In this document: piece after piece, positions 1 through 8,521 of the stretch
Layout of the letters: each line of letters begins with the position of its first letter
How positions within the stretch are numbered: position 1 is the stretch's first letter
Source: Geobacillus thermoleovorans
GTDB taxonomy: Bacteria; Bacillota; Bacilli; Bacillales; Anoxybacillaceae
Assembly (NCBI RefSeq): GCF_001610955.1
Contig: NZ_CP014335.1
Span: forward strand, 1,529,001 to 1,593,000
DNA length: 64,000 bases
Direction of reading: 5' to 3'
The notes under the pieces: model-generated
Seen by the model: only the letters and a program-made list of their open reading frames with translations
What the model was told of the DNA's origin: nothing
The model's database searches: none
Translations under genes and position numbers: made by a program

Positions 1-115
1 GCCCCTTCTCCATTGGGCAACCGCGTCGAGCGATGCGGGTGAGTGTTTTGATGGATAAAGTGAAGCGGCGGCGGTATAATGAAACAGAAATGATCATGGA
101 AAAGGAGAAGACGAC

Positions 116-1045
116 GTGGGGCATTGGAGCGAAGAAAAGCAAGGCATCTTGTATACGGCTGCTTCGTACTTGCTGTGGGGAGTATTGCCGCTGTACTGGA
201 AGCTGCTAGAGGCGCGCCCGGCGCTTGAGATTTTGGCGCACCGCATCGTGTGGTCGTTCGTGTTTATGGCCATCCTTCTGGCAGCGAATGGGCAGCTTGG
301 CGCCTTCCGCCGGGAGCTTCGGGCGATGCGCCGTAAGCCGGCTAAGGCATGGGGGATCGCCGCTGCTGCCGTGCTCATCAGCGCCAACTGGTTTGTCTAC
401 ATATGGGCGGTGAATCATCATCATGTCGTTGAAACGAGCCTCGGCTATTATATCAACCCGCTTGTCAGCGTGGCGCTTGGGACGATCGTATTGCGCGAGC
501 GGTTGAGCGTTGGGCAGTGGGCCGCTGTTTTTCTTGCCGCCGCCGGCGTGGCGGCGATGACGGCGGAATATGGCGCGTTTCCGTGGGTCGCCATATCGCT
601 CGCGTTGACGTTCGGGTTTTACGGCTTAGTGAAAAAACTGGCCAGCGTTGACTCGTCCATTGGCTTGACGCTTGAAACAATGGCCGTCATGCCGCTTTCA
701 GCCGTTTACTTATTATGTGTGTACAACGAAACGCCAGCCCTCGTCAAGACGGCCGAATGGTGGCAATGGGCGCTGTTGGCTGGAGCCGGGCCAGCGACGG
801 CCGTGCCGCTTTTGTATTTCGCCAAAGGGGCGAAGCGTGTGTCAATGACAACACTTGGTTTTTTGCAATACATTTCGCCGACGATCAGCCTTCTCCTTGG
901 CGTCTTTTTGTTCGGCGAGCCGTTTACGAAAGCGCATTTTTATGCGTTTAGCTGCATCTGGACGGCGCTTATTTTGTTTTCCGCTGTTCAAATCAAGCAA
1001 GCGCCGGGGCGGAAAAAATGGAAGCGAAACTCGCTCGGAGCATAA
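116..1045 (+). CDS. rarD: RarD-type EamA/DMT transporter
   Basis: This 309-residue protein is an integral membrane transporter of the drug/metabolite (EamA) superfamily, RarD subgroup; its substrate is unknown. About ten hydrophobic helices span the whole length, and the N-terminal stretch GILYTAASYLLWGVLPLYWK is typical of RarD, followed by a charged loop (RRELRAMRRKPAKAW) and the FLQYISPTISLLLGVFLFGE region near the C-terminus. The start is GTG, preceded by AAGGAG at good spacing. A TATAAT at 75-80 could be its -10 box, but no convincing -35 lies upstream. The gene stands alone and is closed by a terminator at 1049. Family assignment is firm. Confidence 0.9.
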   Translation: MGHWSEEKQGILYTAASYLLWGVLPLYWKLLEARPALEILAHRIVWSFVFMAILLAANGQLGAFRRELRAMRRKPAKAWGIAAAAVLISANWFVYIWAVNHHHVVETSLGYYINPLVSVALGTIVLRERLSVGQWAAVFLAAAGVAAMTAEYGAFPWVAISLALTFGFYGLVKKLASVDSSIGLTLETMAVMPLSAVYLLCVYNETPALVKTAEWWQWALLAGAGPATAVPLLYFAKGAKRVSMTTLGFLQYISPTISLLLGVFLFGEPFTKAHFYAFSCIWTALILFSAVQIKQAPGRKKWKRNSLGA

Positions 1046-1048
1046 CAT

Positions 1049-1075
1049 CGGTCCGCGGATGGACCGTTTTTTTTT
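1049..1075 (+). terminator. intrinsic terminator after rarD
   Basis: The inverted repeat CGGTCC / GGACCG is followed by nine T residues, a standard Rho-independent terminator just behind the rarD stop codon. Confidence 0.85.
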
Positions 1076-1170
1076 ACGTTGCGGCAAATACCCATTTTTG
1101 CCGAAACATCTAACCATTTCCTCGGCTTCTGAATAGTCTACTAGTACAAAAACGAAGGAGGTGCTGGCAA

Positions 1171-1269
1171 ATGGGTGCAGCTTACGGCGGCGGATTCGCG
1201 TTGATCGTCGTTCTGTTCATCTTGTTGATTATTGTCGGATGTGCATGTATCGGTGGTTGGGTGTACTGA
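1171..1269 (+). CDS. YjcZ-like sporulation peptide 1 (32 aa)
   Basis: This tiny ORF encodes a 32-residue peptide with a glycine-rich head (MGAAYGGGFALI), a single hydrophobic helix (VVLFILLIIVG) and a short C-terminal part with two cysteines. That layout matches the YjcZ family of small Bacillaceae sporulation peptides. The ribosome site AAGGAGG precedes the ATG by about ten bases. A second, paralogous peptide follows 33 bp downstream with an almost identical helix, which supports translation of both. Members of this family are generally mother-cell or coat-associated; the specific role here is not known. Confidence 0.8.
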   Translation: MGAAYGGGFALIVVLFILLIIVGCACIGGWVY

Positions 1270-1302
1270 TGCCTCTTACTTGCTAGCAAGGAGGTGACGA
1301 AT

Positions 1303-1443
1303 ATGCCATATGGCTTTTATGGCGGCTGGGGCTGGGGCGGCTATGGCTTCGGTTATCCGGGTTACGGCGGCTACGGCTACGGCTTTGTGCTGATCGTCGT
1401 TTTGTTTATTTTGCTCATTATCGTCGGGGCAACATGGTGCTAG
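1303..1443 (+). CDS. YjcZ-like sporulation peptide 2 (46 aa)
   Basis: A 46-residue peptide begins with a Gly/Tyr/Trp-rich region (repeated GGY and GYG units) and ends in a single membrane helix, FVLIVVLFILLIIVGATWC. The helix is nearly the same as that of the preceding peptide (ALIVVLFILLIIVG), so the two arose by duplication. AGGAGGTGA lies directly upstream of the ATG. A strong terminator follows, so the two peptides probably form a bicistronic sporulation transcript. The Gly/Tyr-rich head resembles other Bacillus coat-type peptides. Confidence 0.8.
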   Translation: MPYGFYGGWGWGGYGFGYPGYGGYGYGFVLIVVLFILLIIVGATWC

Positions 1444-1460
1444 GCGGATGATGGGCATGC

Positions 1461-1504
1461 GGGGGGAGACGGCCGGGCAACGGCTGTTTCCCCCGCTTTT
1501 TTTG
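1461..1504 (+). terminator. intrinsic terminator after the YjcZ-like pair
   Basis: A GGGGGAGACGGCCG / CGGCTGTTTCCCCC stem with a short GGCAA loop, then GCTTTTTTT, ends the small-peptide transcript. Confidence 0.8.
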
Positions 1505-1582
1505 TGAACAGGCAGGAACAACGAAAGGAAGTGGAGAAATCATAAACGATGAGAAAATGGAAAGCATATGGAGGACGGGGAA

Positions 1583-2476
1583 ATGACACATATTGCAAAA
1601 GACATCGTCGCGACGTTTTCGATCGTCGCGTTCGATCCGGCGACCGGGGAGCTTGGCATCGCTGTTCAATCGAAATTTTTAGGCGTTGGTGCGGTTGTTC
1701 CGTGGGCGAAAGCGGGCGTCGGAGCGGTGGCGACGCAATCGTACGCCAACACGTCGTACGGACCGCGCGGCCTCGAATGGATGGCAAAAGGGAAATCGGC
1801 GCAAGAAACGCTTGAGTTGCTCGTTGCCGATGACAGTGAGCGCGATTTGCGCCAAGTCGGCATCGTGGATGCGAAAGGACGGGCGGCGACGTTCACCGGG
1901 AAAAAATGTTACCCGTGGGCCGGGGGCATCACCGGGCCGAACTATGCGGCTCAAGGCAATATTTTAGCCGGCGAGGAAACGGTGCTGGCAATGGGAAGGG
2001 CGTTTGAGCAGACAAAAGGTCCGCTCGCCGAGCGATTGTTAAAGGCGCTTCAAGCTGGTCAGGCAGCGGGGGGCGACCGCCGCGGGCAACAGTCGGCCGC
2101 CTTGCTTGTCGTGAAAGAAGGAGGGGGATATGGCGGCTACAATGACCGTTATATCGACTTGCGCGTCGATGATCACCCGCGGCCGATCGAGGAGCTTATT
2201 CGCTTGTATCAGTTGCGCCAGCTTTACTTTGAGAAACCGCGTCCCGAAAAAGTGGCAGCGATTGAAGGAACGGTAAAGGAAGAGGTGGCCGCCCACTTGG
2301 TCCGTCTCGGTTATTTGTCGAAAGAGCGCTCGGCGGATCGCGAGGCGCTTCATGAGGCGCTGACCGTGTATATACATACAGAAAATTTTGAGGAGCGCCA
2401 AGTGGAGAAAGGAAAAATCGACCTCGATGTATTACAGTATATGAAGCAGCAGCCGTCGCCTAACGAGGTCGGCTAA
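1583..2476 (+). CDS. DUF1028 family protein
   Basis: The 297-residue product belongs to the DUF1028 family, which has an Ntn-hydrolase-like fold and is usually described as a putative peptidase or amidase. The N-terminus (FSIVAFDPATGELGIAVQSK, then GVGAVVPWAKAGVGAVATQS) is the signature of the family; the last third is extra and may be a peptidoglycan-binding-like or regulatory extension. An upstream in-frame ATG exists at 1568, but the only good ribosome site, GGAGG at 1570-1574, overlaps it and fits the ATG at 1583, so 1583 was chosen. The gene is monocistronic and its natural substrate is unknown. Confidence 0.8.
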   Translation: MTHIAKDIVATFSIVAFDPATGELGIAVQSKFLGVGAVVPWAKAGVGAVATQSYANTSYGPRGLEWMAKGKSAQETLELLVADDSERDLRQVGIVDAKGRAATFTGKKCYPWAGGITGPNYAAQGNILAGEETVLAMGRAFEQTKGPLAERLLKALQAGQAAGGDRRGQQSAALLVVKEGGGYGGYNDRYIDLRVDDHPRPIEELIRLYQLRQLYFEKPRPEKVAAIEGTVKEEVAAHLVRLGYLSKERSADREALHEALTVYIHTENFEERQVEKGKIDLDVLQYMKQQPSPNEVG

Positions 2477-2522
2477 GGGAAACCGGCCTTGTCGACTGCA
2501 TGATCCATCATGCTGCAACAAA

Positions 2523-2560
2523 AAGGATGTCCCTAGAACTGGGCGGGACATCCTTGTTTA
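2523..2560. terminator. bidirectional terminator between convergent genes
   Basis: A perfect 11-bp inverted repeat, AAGGATGTCCC / GGGACATCCTT, sits between the convergent DUF1028 and MATE genes and can serve both strands. Confidence 0.75.
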
Positions 2561-2574
2561 TCGACCGCTCCCTC

Positions 2575-3942
2575 TTAAAAGGCGCATGGCGCACGCCCGC
2601 TGTCATGTCTGCGCCAAACGGCCCGCAGGCGAAAGCTGAGAAACAGCGCGCCCGTTGCCAATCCGGCGATCAGGCCGATCCAATAGCCGAACGCCCCGGC
2701 GGTAGTCAGTAGAGCGAGCGCGCAGCCAAGCGGAAGCCCAACGCCCCAATAGGCGAGAAGAGCGGACCAAAAAACGGCGTTTACCTCTTTATAGCCCCGC
2801 AGCGCTCCTTGGATGGGAGCGGCGATGGCATCGGAAACTTGAAAGAAGATCGCATAGAGCAAAAACTTCCCTGTCAACGCCGCCACTGTCGGATCGTTTG
2901 TATACAGCCGGGCGACATGGCTGCGGAAGGCGGAAAGGAACAGCGCTGCTGCGGCGGCGACGGCCAAGGCGAGGGTGATGCCGATCAAGCAATATTGTTT
3001 GGCGGCTTCATAACGGTTGGCCCCGGCTTCAACGCCCACGGCGATCGTCAGCGCCATCGATAAGCTGAGTGGAATCATATACAACAGTGAAGCGAAGTTG
3101 AGGGCGCTTTGATGCGCGGCGACCGTTTCCGCGCCAAACCGGCCGACAAGCAGCGTCACAGCAGCGAAAATGCTCGTTTCAAAAAAGATGGCCGACCCGA
3201 TCGGCACCCCGGTTTTCAGCAACTCTTTCCATGCGGCCCATGACGGACGGTAGAAACGGACGAGTACACGATAGGGAGCCAAGCGCCGAAATTTCAAAGC
3301 GGCAAAGGCAGCGGCCGCGAAGCAGTACGCATACGTGATCGCCGTCGCGTAACCAGTGCCGATGCCGCCAAGGCGCGGAAATCCGCCATGCCCGTAAATC
3401 AACAACCAGTTGAACAGCATATTGACCGGCAAGGCGGTGAGCGTAATCCACATCGTCACTTTCGTTTGCCCAAGCGCATCGATGAAATAGCGGAGCACAG
3501 AATAAAGAAACAGAGGGATGATCCCAAACGACAAGGCGCGCAAATAATGAAAGGCGATATGCCGAACGTTTTCATCCAAAGACATCTGTTTCAAGATAAA
3601 CGGCACGGCAGCGGCGCCGATCAGGACAATGGCGACAGCAAGCGCGACAGCCAAGTAGAGCGCCTGGGCGACGGCGCGAGTGATCGAGTCATGCCGTCCG
3701 GCGCCGAAATGGTGTGAGACGATCGGGGACAGGGCGAGCAAAATGCCGCCGGCGCCGGTAAACACCGGCACCCATAGGCTTGAGCCGATCGCGACGCCGG
3801 CAAGATCTTCGGCGCTCGCATGACCGGACATGGCGACATCGACAAAGTTCATGGCATATTGACCGGTTTGCGAAACAAAAATGGGAAGAAACAAGGCGAA
3901 CAGGCGCCGCCATTTGCCGTTGGGCGGAGCGGTCGTTGCCAT
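2575..3942 (-). CDS. MATE family multidrug efflux transporter
   Basis: This 455-residue polytopic membrane protein is a MATE (NorM-like) cation-coupled exporter. Two homologous halves of six helices each are visible; the first begins with FLPIFVSQTGQYAMNFVDVAMSGH, matching the family pattern, and NWLLIYGHGGFPRLGGIGTGYATAITY is the usual central region. A longer in-frame ORF reaches 3975, but AAAGGAGGAG immediately before the ATG at 3942 marks the true start. The sensor kinase gene lies about 95 bp upstream on the same strand, and the two could be co-transcribed. Substrate range cannot be deduced. Confidence 0.88.
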   Translation of the reverse strand: MATTAPPNGKWRRLFALFLPIFVSQTGQYAMNFVDVAMSGHASAEDLAGVAIGSSLWVPVFTGAGGILLALSPIVSHHFGAGRHDSITRAVAQALYLAVALAVAIVLIGAAAVPFILKQMSLDENVRHIAFHYLRALSFGIIPLFLYSVLRYFIDALGQTKVTMWITLTALPVNMLFNWLLIYGHGGFPRLGGIGTGYATAITYAYCFAAAAFAALKFRRLAPYRVLVRFYRPSWAAWKELLKTGVPIGSAIFFETSIFAAVTLLVGRFGAETVAAHQSALNFASLLYMIPLSLSMALTIAVGVEAGANRYEAAKQYCLIGITLALAVAAAAALFLSAFRSHVARLYTNDPTVAALTGKFLLYAIFFQVSDAIAAPIQGALRGYKEVNAVFWSALLAYWGVGLPLGCALALLTTAGAFGYWIGLIAGLATGALFLSFRLRAVWRRHDSGRAPCAF

Positions 3943-4038
3943 AATGGCTCCTCCTTTTCTGTGATAAAGTGACACATTGTTCTAAATCATCAATCTCCCC
4001 ACTTCCGAAGCTGGGATGGCCCCCTCTTCGGAAGCGAT

Positions 4039-5301
4039 TTATGACGAAAGAAACGGCGGTTGGCTGCAAAGCGGAAATTCGATCAAAAAACATGTGCCGT
4101 GCGCGTCGCTTTGCACTTTCATCGTCCCGCGATGCAGTTCGACGATTTTTTTCGATAATGACAGGCCGAGCCCAGTTCCCGTTTCCTTCGTTGAAAAAAA
4201 CGGATCGAAAACATGGTCGATGACCGACGGCGGAATGCCGGGCCCATCGTCGCAGAAGCGAAGCTGAACGAGATGGTTGATTTTTCGGCTGCAGATCGAC
4301 ACCCTCATCGTTTTCGCCACTTTTGCTTCCACGGCGTTGCGAAATAAGTTTAAAAACACTTGCAAAAGCTGGCTGCGGTCGCCGTTCATTTCGTAATCGT
4401 CAAGCTGGTCATCAAGGTCAAAATGGACGTCGACGTTATGCAATAGCGCTTCGCTTTGCAATAGGACGCCGACATCGTCGCGCAAAAAGCGGTGCAAGTT
4501 GAACGTCTCCATTTTGACGTCCGCCGGCTTGGCGATATTCAAAAAATCCGTGATAATGTCGTTCGCCCGGTCGAGCTCAGGAATTAAAAGCCGCTCAACG
4601 AGCGAGGCGATGCGATCCGGCAAGTCGCTTTTCAATAGTTGCAAATATCCGCGCACCGTCGTCAGCGGATTGCGGATTTCATGGGCGATGCCGGCGGCGA
4701 TGCGGCCAGCGACCGCCAGCTTTTCTGTTTCTTTCATCATATTGAGCGACTGAAACATACTGATGACTCGTTTGATCGATCCGTCATCGTTGTAAATAAA
4801 ACGGGTGTTGACGATCCCGTAAAATCGGTCGAGCACTTCGTAATTGTAAAGCGGCTCGCCTTTTTCAAGCGATTCGAGCGTCGCGATCAGCTCATCAGGG
4901 AGCTTCAGCAGCTCGCGAATATGTTTGCCGATGATGGCATCGCGATCCACGCCGGTGTCAACAGCCGCCTGCAAATTGCAAAGCGTGATGATCCCTTGAG
5001 CGTCGACAAAGACAATGTGGTGCGGAACGAGATCGAGCAACGGCGTCAAAAAGGCTTCCACTTTTTCAAACGGTACGTCGCGATGCAAGTCAATATCCCA
5101 CTGCCATTTGGCTTCCTTTTCAAGGGACGGCGGAATGGTGCGAAGGTGCGGCCGGACGTCGCCGCGCTTTTTTTCGATGGCGATTCCACTTTCATAATCG
5201 GCAAAGGTGAACGGAAACGGAAGCTTTTCGATGAGCCGCTCATAAGCGCGCAGCTTTCGTTCGAGTTCTTCGATTTGCGATTGTACGAGTCGATCGTTCA
5301 T
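4039..5301 (-). CDS. PAS-domain sensor histidine kinase (sporulation-kinase type)
   Basis: The 420-residue protein is a soluble histidine kinase. It has a short coiled N-terminus, a PAS domain at about residues 85-185, a HisKA helix with the phosphorylated His207 in GIAHEIRNPLTTVRGYLQLL, and a C-terminal HATPase domain with the N box (FLNLFRNAVEA), G1 box (DDGPGIPP) and G2 box (GTGLGLSL). No membrane helix is present. The HEIRNPLTTVRG sequence is characteristic of Bacillus KinA-KinE phosphorelay kinases, and no response regulator lies nearby, so a role as an orphan Spo0F kinase is plausible but inferred. The ATG start has only a weak ribosome site. Confidence 0.85.
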   Translation of the reverse strand: MNDRLVQSQIEELERKLRAYERLIEKLPFPFTFADYESGIAIEKKRGDVRPHLRTIPPSLEKEAKWQWDIDLHRDVPFEKVEAFLTPLLDLVPHHIVFVDAQGIITLCNLQAAVDTGVDRDAIIGKHIRELLKLPDELIATLESLEKGEPLYNYEVLDRFYGIVNTRFIYNDDGSIKRVISMFQSLNMMKETEKLAVAGRIAAGIAHEIRNPLTTVRGYLQLLKSDLPDRIASLVERLLIPELDRANDIITDFLNIAKPADVKMETFNLHRFLRDDVGVLLQSEALLHNVDVHFDLDDQLDDYEMNGDRSQLLQVFLNLFRNAVEAKVAKTMRVSICSRKINHLVQLRFCDDGPGIPPSVIDHVFDPFFSTKETGTGLGLSLSKKIVELHRGTMKVQSDAHGTCFLIEFPLCSQPPFLSS

Positions 5302-5339
5302 CTTTCCAAACTCCTTAGCTGCACATTTCGTTTTTTATT

Positions 5340-5471
5340 TTACAAAAACCGCCCTCCGTTGGCTATGGCGGACATCCTGACGACATATGTTTCGCCGCCT
5401 TGGCGGACGCTTGTCATCGCCGTTGTCCACGCGGCAACATCCGGCGCTGTATAGTACAACTTTTTAGTCAC
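5340..5471 (-). pseudogene. 43-aa ORF resembling the N-terminus of an AlaX-type tRNA editing protein
   Basis: A minus-strand GTG-started ORF of 43 codons has an acceptable AAAGGATG ribosome site. Its sequence (KLYYTAPDVAAWTTAMTSVR, then GGETYVV) is reminiscent of the start of alanyl-tRNA editing (DHHA1/AlaX-L) proteins, which open with K-L-Y-Y and a strand-rich segment before a GGGQ motif. Here the frame ends just after NGG, where that motif would be expected. It is therefore either a remnant of a deleted editing gene or a small unrelated protein. The resemblance is from memory of the family, so the assignment is tentative. Confidence 0.35.
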
Positions 5472-5880
5472 AATCGCTTCATCCTTTCGTATTCCGAATG
5501 CTTTTCTTTCATATTAGCAAATTCCCTCGCGTTTGCCTATCGCCGATCTTTTTGGCCGCTTTTTCCCGTTGGCAATTGGCCAAATCTATAGAACAATGTT
5601 CTAAATAAACAATATTCACAAAAGAAAAAGAACAGACCGTAGACAGCTCTTCCCCTAGAAACACTCTGATGTTTTGGGACAAGTCCAACGTTCAAACGGT
5701 TTGACAAAGGAAGCGGGTTGCAGCGATGTTTGTTGAACATGATTTTATGCAACAAAACTATATGCTAAAAATAATCCAAAACCAACTAAAGAAAAGCAAC
5801 ATTTGTCGGTGATGAAATGTTTTGTATATAATAAAGCGGGGTGAACAAGAACCGGTCGCCCGATCGGAAAGGGTGGTTTG
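5472..5880. other. intergenic region upstream of ilvA
   Basis: No convincing gene is present. The stretch holds a perfect 15-bp palindrome, TAGAACA-A-TGTTCTA (5589-5603), of unknown function, and the ilvA promoter at its right end. A 28-codon ORF at 5725-5811 has no good ribosome site and was not called. Confidence 0.5.
5803..5832 (+). promoter_or_regulatory. probable sigma-A promoter of ilvA
   Basis: TTGTCG at 5803-5808 and a consensus TATAAT at 5827-5832 are separated by 18 bp, about 50 bp before the ilvA start. Confidence 0.65.
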
Positions 5881-7092
5881 ATGATGTTGACGTTAACAGA
5901 CATTGAACAAGCGCGAGCGAAAATGAAAGGCATCGTCCACCAAACGCCGCTTGAGCATTCGCAGACGTTCAGCCGGCTGTCCGGCAATGACGTGTATATG
6001 AAACTGGAAAATTTGCAAAAAACAGGTTCGTTTAAGGTAAGAGGCTCATTCAATAAAATTATGTCGCTCACGGAAGAAGAGAGGGCGCGCGGCGTCATCG
6101 CCGCTTCGGCCGGCAACCACGCCCAAGGGGTCGCCTATGCGAGCGGCATGCTTCATATTCCGTGCACGATCGTCATGCCAAAAGGCGCGCCGCTCAGCAA
6201 AATTGAAGCGACGAAAAGCTACGGGGCGGAAGTCGTGCTGTACGGCGATGTGTTTGACGAGTCTTTGGAATATGCGTTAGAGTTGCAGCGCGAGCGGGGA
6301 ATGACGTTTGTACACCCGTTTGACGACTTGGCGGTGATGGCTGGCCAAGGGACGATCGGCTTGGAGCTGATCGAGCAGCTTCCCGACGTCGATGTCGTTC
6401 TTTGTCCGGTCGGCGGCGGCGGCTTGTTGGCCGGCCTGGCGTTTACGTTAAAACAGCTGAAGCCATCGGTTGAAGTGTACGGCGTTGAGTCATCGGCTTG
6501 CCCAGGCATGACGGCAGCCATACGCCATAAACAGCCCGTCTCCATTGCCGCATCGAATACGATCGCCGATGGGATTGCCGTGAAAAAGCCGGGCAATATT
6601 ACGTACCAATACATTGAGCAATACGTCGATGGCGTTGTGTGCGTGGAAGAGGCGGAAATTTCACGGACGATGCTGTATGTGCTCGAGCGGAACAAGCTGT
6701 TAATCGAAGGGGCGGCAGCTTGTCCGTTGGCGGCATTGTTGTATCAAAAGCTGCCGTTTCGCGGCAAAAAAGTCGCCGCTGTGCTAAGCGGCGGCAACGT
6801 CGATGTGACGCTCATTTCCCGCATTATTGAGCGGGGGCTTGTCGAAGCCGGGCGATTCGTTACGTTTACAACGGTCATCTCCGACAAGCCGGGCCAGTTG
6901 AACAAACTGCTTCGCATTATCGCCGAGCTCGAGGCGAATGTCATGTCGATTCATCATCAGCGCATCGGCGCTAAAGTGTTGCCGGGCCAGGCGGAAATTC
7001 ACTTTTCGCTCGAGACAAAAAACGAAGACCATATTCAGCAAATCTACCAAGTGTTGTTGAAAGAAGGCTATGATGTACAGTTTTACCGATGA
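5881..7092 (+). CDS. ilvA: threonine ammonia-lyase (medium form, with ACT domain)
   Basis: The enzyme deaminates threonine to 2-oxobutyrate with pyridoxal phosphate, the first committed step of isoleucine synthesis, or catabolically. The PLP lysine is Lys52 in GSFKVRGS, the asparagine loop SAGNHAQG follows, and GGGGLLAGL binds the cofactor phosphate. The last 80 residues (VTFTTVISDKPGQLNKLLRI onward) form one ACT regulatory domain, giving the roughly 400-residue medium form rather than the long biosynthetic form with two ACT-like domains. Two consecutive ATGs (5881, 5884) follow GGAAAGGGTGG; either could start. It is monocistronic with its own promoter and terminator. Confidence 0.92.
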   Translation: MMLTLTDIEQARAKMKGIVHQTPLEHSQTFSRLSGNDVYMKLENLQKTGSFKVRGSFNKIMSLTEEERARGVIAASAGNHAQGVAYASGMLHIPCTIVMPKGAPLSKIEATKSYGAEVVLYGDVFDESLEYALELQRERGMTFVHPFDDLAVMAGQGTIGLELIEQLPDVDVVLCPVGGGGLLAGLAFTLKQLKPSVEVYGVESSACPGMTAAIRHKQPVSIAASNTIADGIAVKKPGNITYQYIEQYVDGVVCVEEAEISRTMLYVLERNKLLIEGAAACPLAALLYQKLPFRGKKVAAVLSGGNVDVTLISRIIERGLVEAGRFVTFTTVISDKPGQLNKLLRIIAELEANVMSIHHQRIGAKVLPGQAEIHFSLETKNEDHIQQIYQVLLKEGYDVQFYR

Positions 7093-7217
7093 GCGTGCGA
7101 TGGGAAAACGGTTTGTGTTTCGCCGCTGTCTGTTAAGCAAGCAATGGAAAAGCCGTCTTCGAAATCATGTTCACAGGGCTGCCAAATGAATACGAAACCA
7201 TCATTTGCCCAACATAG

Positions 7218-7257
7218 CGGCTGTTCCTTATGACATGGGGGACAGCCGTTTTGTTTT
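7218..7257 (+). terminator. intrinsic terminator after ilvA
   Basis: CGGCTGTTCC pairs with GGGGACAGCCG, followed by TTTTGTTTT. It also lies at the end of the convergent DUF6154-like gene. Confidence 0.75.
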
Positions 7258-7258
7258 G

Positions 7259-7516
7259 TCAATGCACGCGCGGCGCATCTTGCGGCCGCGTCGCGCCGAG
7301 GCCTTCGCGGGCCATTTTCGCTTTCAAGCTTTCCAGGACATACAAACCGAACATGCCAAGCAGCTCTTCATCAGTCATCTCACCGATCAGCTTGAGCACA
7401 TCGCGGCGGTCGAGTTCATCCAAAATCGACATCGCCACCGCTTCGGCGTCTTCTTCATCTCCGGTCAGTCGATCTTTATAGTATTCGTACAGATCGTCAA
7501 TAAACTTCATCGGCAT
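7259..7516 (-). CDS. small acidic protein, YugE/DUF6154-like
   Basis: An 85-residue, helix-rich acidic protein without membrane segments. The sequence KFIDDLYEYYKDRLTGDEEDAE and the following EELLGMFGLYVLE resemble the Bacillus YugE/DUF6154 family of unknown function; this match is recalled rather than searched. Two ATGs, at 7516 and 7510, are both compatible with the upstream GAGGCG. The gene is alone on the minus strand, convergent with ilvA. Confidence 0.65.
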   Translation of the reverse strand: MPMKFIDDLYEYYKDRLTGDEEDAEAVAMSILDELDRRDVLKLIGEMTDEELLGMFGLYVLESLKAKMAREGLGATRPQDAPRVH

Positions 7517-7620
7517 CGTCGCCTCGCTTTTTTGAGAGCGGGCTTCCTCCTTTCTTTGCAGTTGGCCGATGCAGACTTAGGGGCATCGGCAGTCCTCTCG
7601 GTTTGACGCCACAAATGCCA

Positions 7621-7649
7621 TTGGCAACAGGGATGATTCATAGTATAAT
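7621..7649 (+). promoter_or_regulatory. sigma-A promoter of the acetyltransferase gene
   Basis: TTGGCA (7621-7626) and TATAAT (7644-7649) stand exactly 17 bp apart, 35 bp upstream of the coding start at 7684. Confidence 0.75.
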
Positions 7650-7683
7650 GGAAAAAATATCATTCGAAAAGCGGGGGAATTCT

Positions 7684-8472
7684 ATGATTCGCCGGTTAAC
7701 GGCCGAAGACGATCAACAAGTATTTTCGTTTTTGCGGCAAGATCCGTCGTTCAATTTATTTATCATCGGCGATATTGAGTCGTTTGGCTATGACGCCGAT
7801 TTCCAAGACGTTTGGGGGCAGTTTGACGATGCTGGCTCGCTGAAGGCGGTGCTGCTCCGTTATTACGATTCCTACATTCCGTATGCGCCTGGCGATTTTG
7901 ATGCCGATGGCTTTGCTCGTCTCATCCGCGAGACAGCCCAATCATCGTCCATCCAGCTGTCCGGCAAGGCGGACATTGCCAGGCAGTTCGAAGAGCGGCT
8001 GCCGCTTGGGGAGAAGCGAACGCTTTACTTTTGCGAGTGTCGGACGGATGAATACGCCCGTCAAGAAATGGGGGCGTTCGCCGTCAAAAAAGCCGAATTG
8101 GCCGATGTCGACCGGATTCTCGACTTGCGGCGCCGCATTGTCGAATTTGAGACGAGGCCGTCGTCCCGCGATATGCTAGTAAAAGGGATGGAAACCAATT
8201 CAGCTAGAACGTACTACATTGAACAAGACGGCCGAATGGTGGCCGCGGCATCGACATCAGCGGAAAACTCATTGTCGGCGATGATCGTCGGCGTCTGCAC
8301 GGATCAGGAGCATCGAGGGAAAGGGTATGCCAGCACCATCGTGGCGAAGCTCGTTTGCGATTTGCTCGCTGAAGGGAAGATGCCGTGCTTGTTTTATGAC
8401 AATCCAGACGCCGGCCGCATTTACCATCGCCTTGGTTTTCGCGATATCGGATTGTGGGCGATGTACCGTTAG
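7684..8472 (+). CDS. GNAT family N-acetyltransferase
   Basis: A 262-residue protein with a C-terminal GNAT domain. The acetyl-CoA-binding motif A is clear (VGVCTDQEHRGKGYAS), and the end LFYDNPDAGRIYHRLGFRDIG is motif B. The N-terminal half is a divergent GNAT-like or substrate-recognition domain. A longer in-frame ORF starts at 7603, but that would place its start upstream of the promoter at 7621-7649; the ATG at 7684, after CGGGGGAATT, is the supported start. The acetylated substrate is unknown. Confidence 0.85.
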   Translation: MIRRLTAEDDQQVFSFLRQDPSFNLFIIGDIESFGYDADFQDVWGQFDDAGSLKAVLLRYYDSYIPYAPGDFDADGFARLIRETAQSSSIQLSGKADIARQFEERLPLGEKRTLYFCECRTDEYARQEMGAFAVKKAELADVDRILDLRRRIVEFETRPSSRDMLVKGMETNSARTYYIEQDGRMVAAASTSAENSLSAMIVGVCTDQEHRGKGYASTIVAKLVCDLLAEGKMPCLFYDNPDAGRIYHRLGFRDIGLWAMYR

Positions 8473-8485
8473 AAGGGCGGAAGTC

Positions 8486-8521
8486 CCGCCAGCTTGCTTG
8501 TGTACAAAAGCAGGCTGGCGG
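8486..8521. terminator. hairpin terminator between convergent genes
   Basis: CCGCCAGC / GCTGGCGG flank an inner TTGCTT / AAGCA stem. The hairpin lies between the acetyltransferase and the small convergent gene; no long T tract follows on the plus strand. Confidence 0.6.

Noticed and set aside
5589..5603. LexA (DinR) box candidate GAACAATGTTC
   Set aside because: The Bacillus SOS box needs four bases between GAAC and GTTC; here there are three, and no SOS-type gene follows.
5725..5811. 28-codon ORF upstream of ilvA
   Set aside because: It lacks a convincing ribosome site and has no branched-chain amino-acid codon run that would suggest an attenuation leader.
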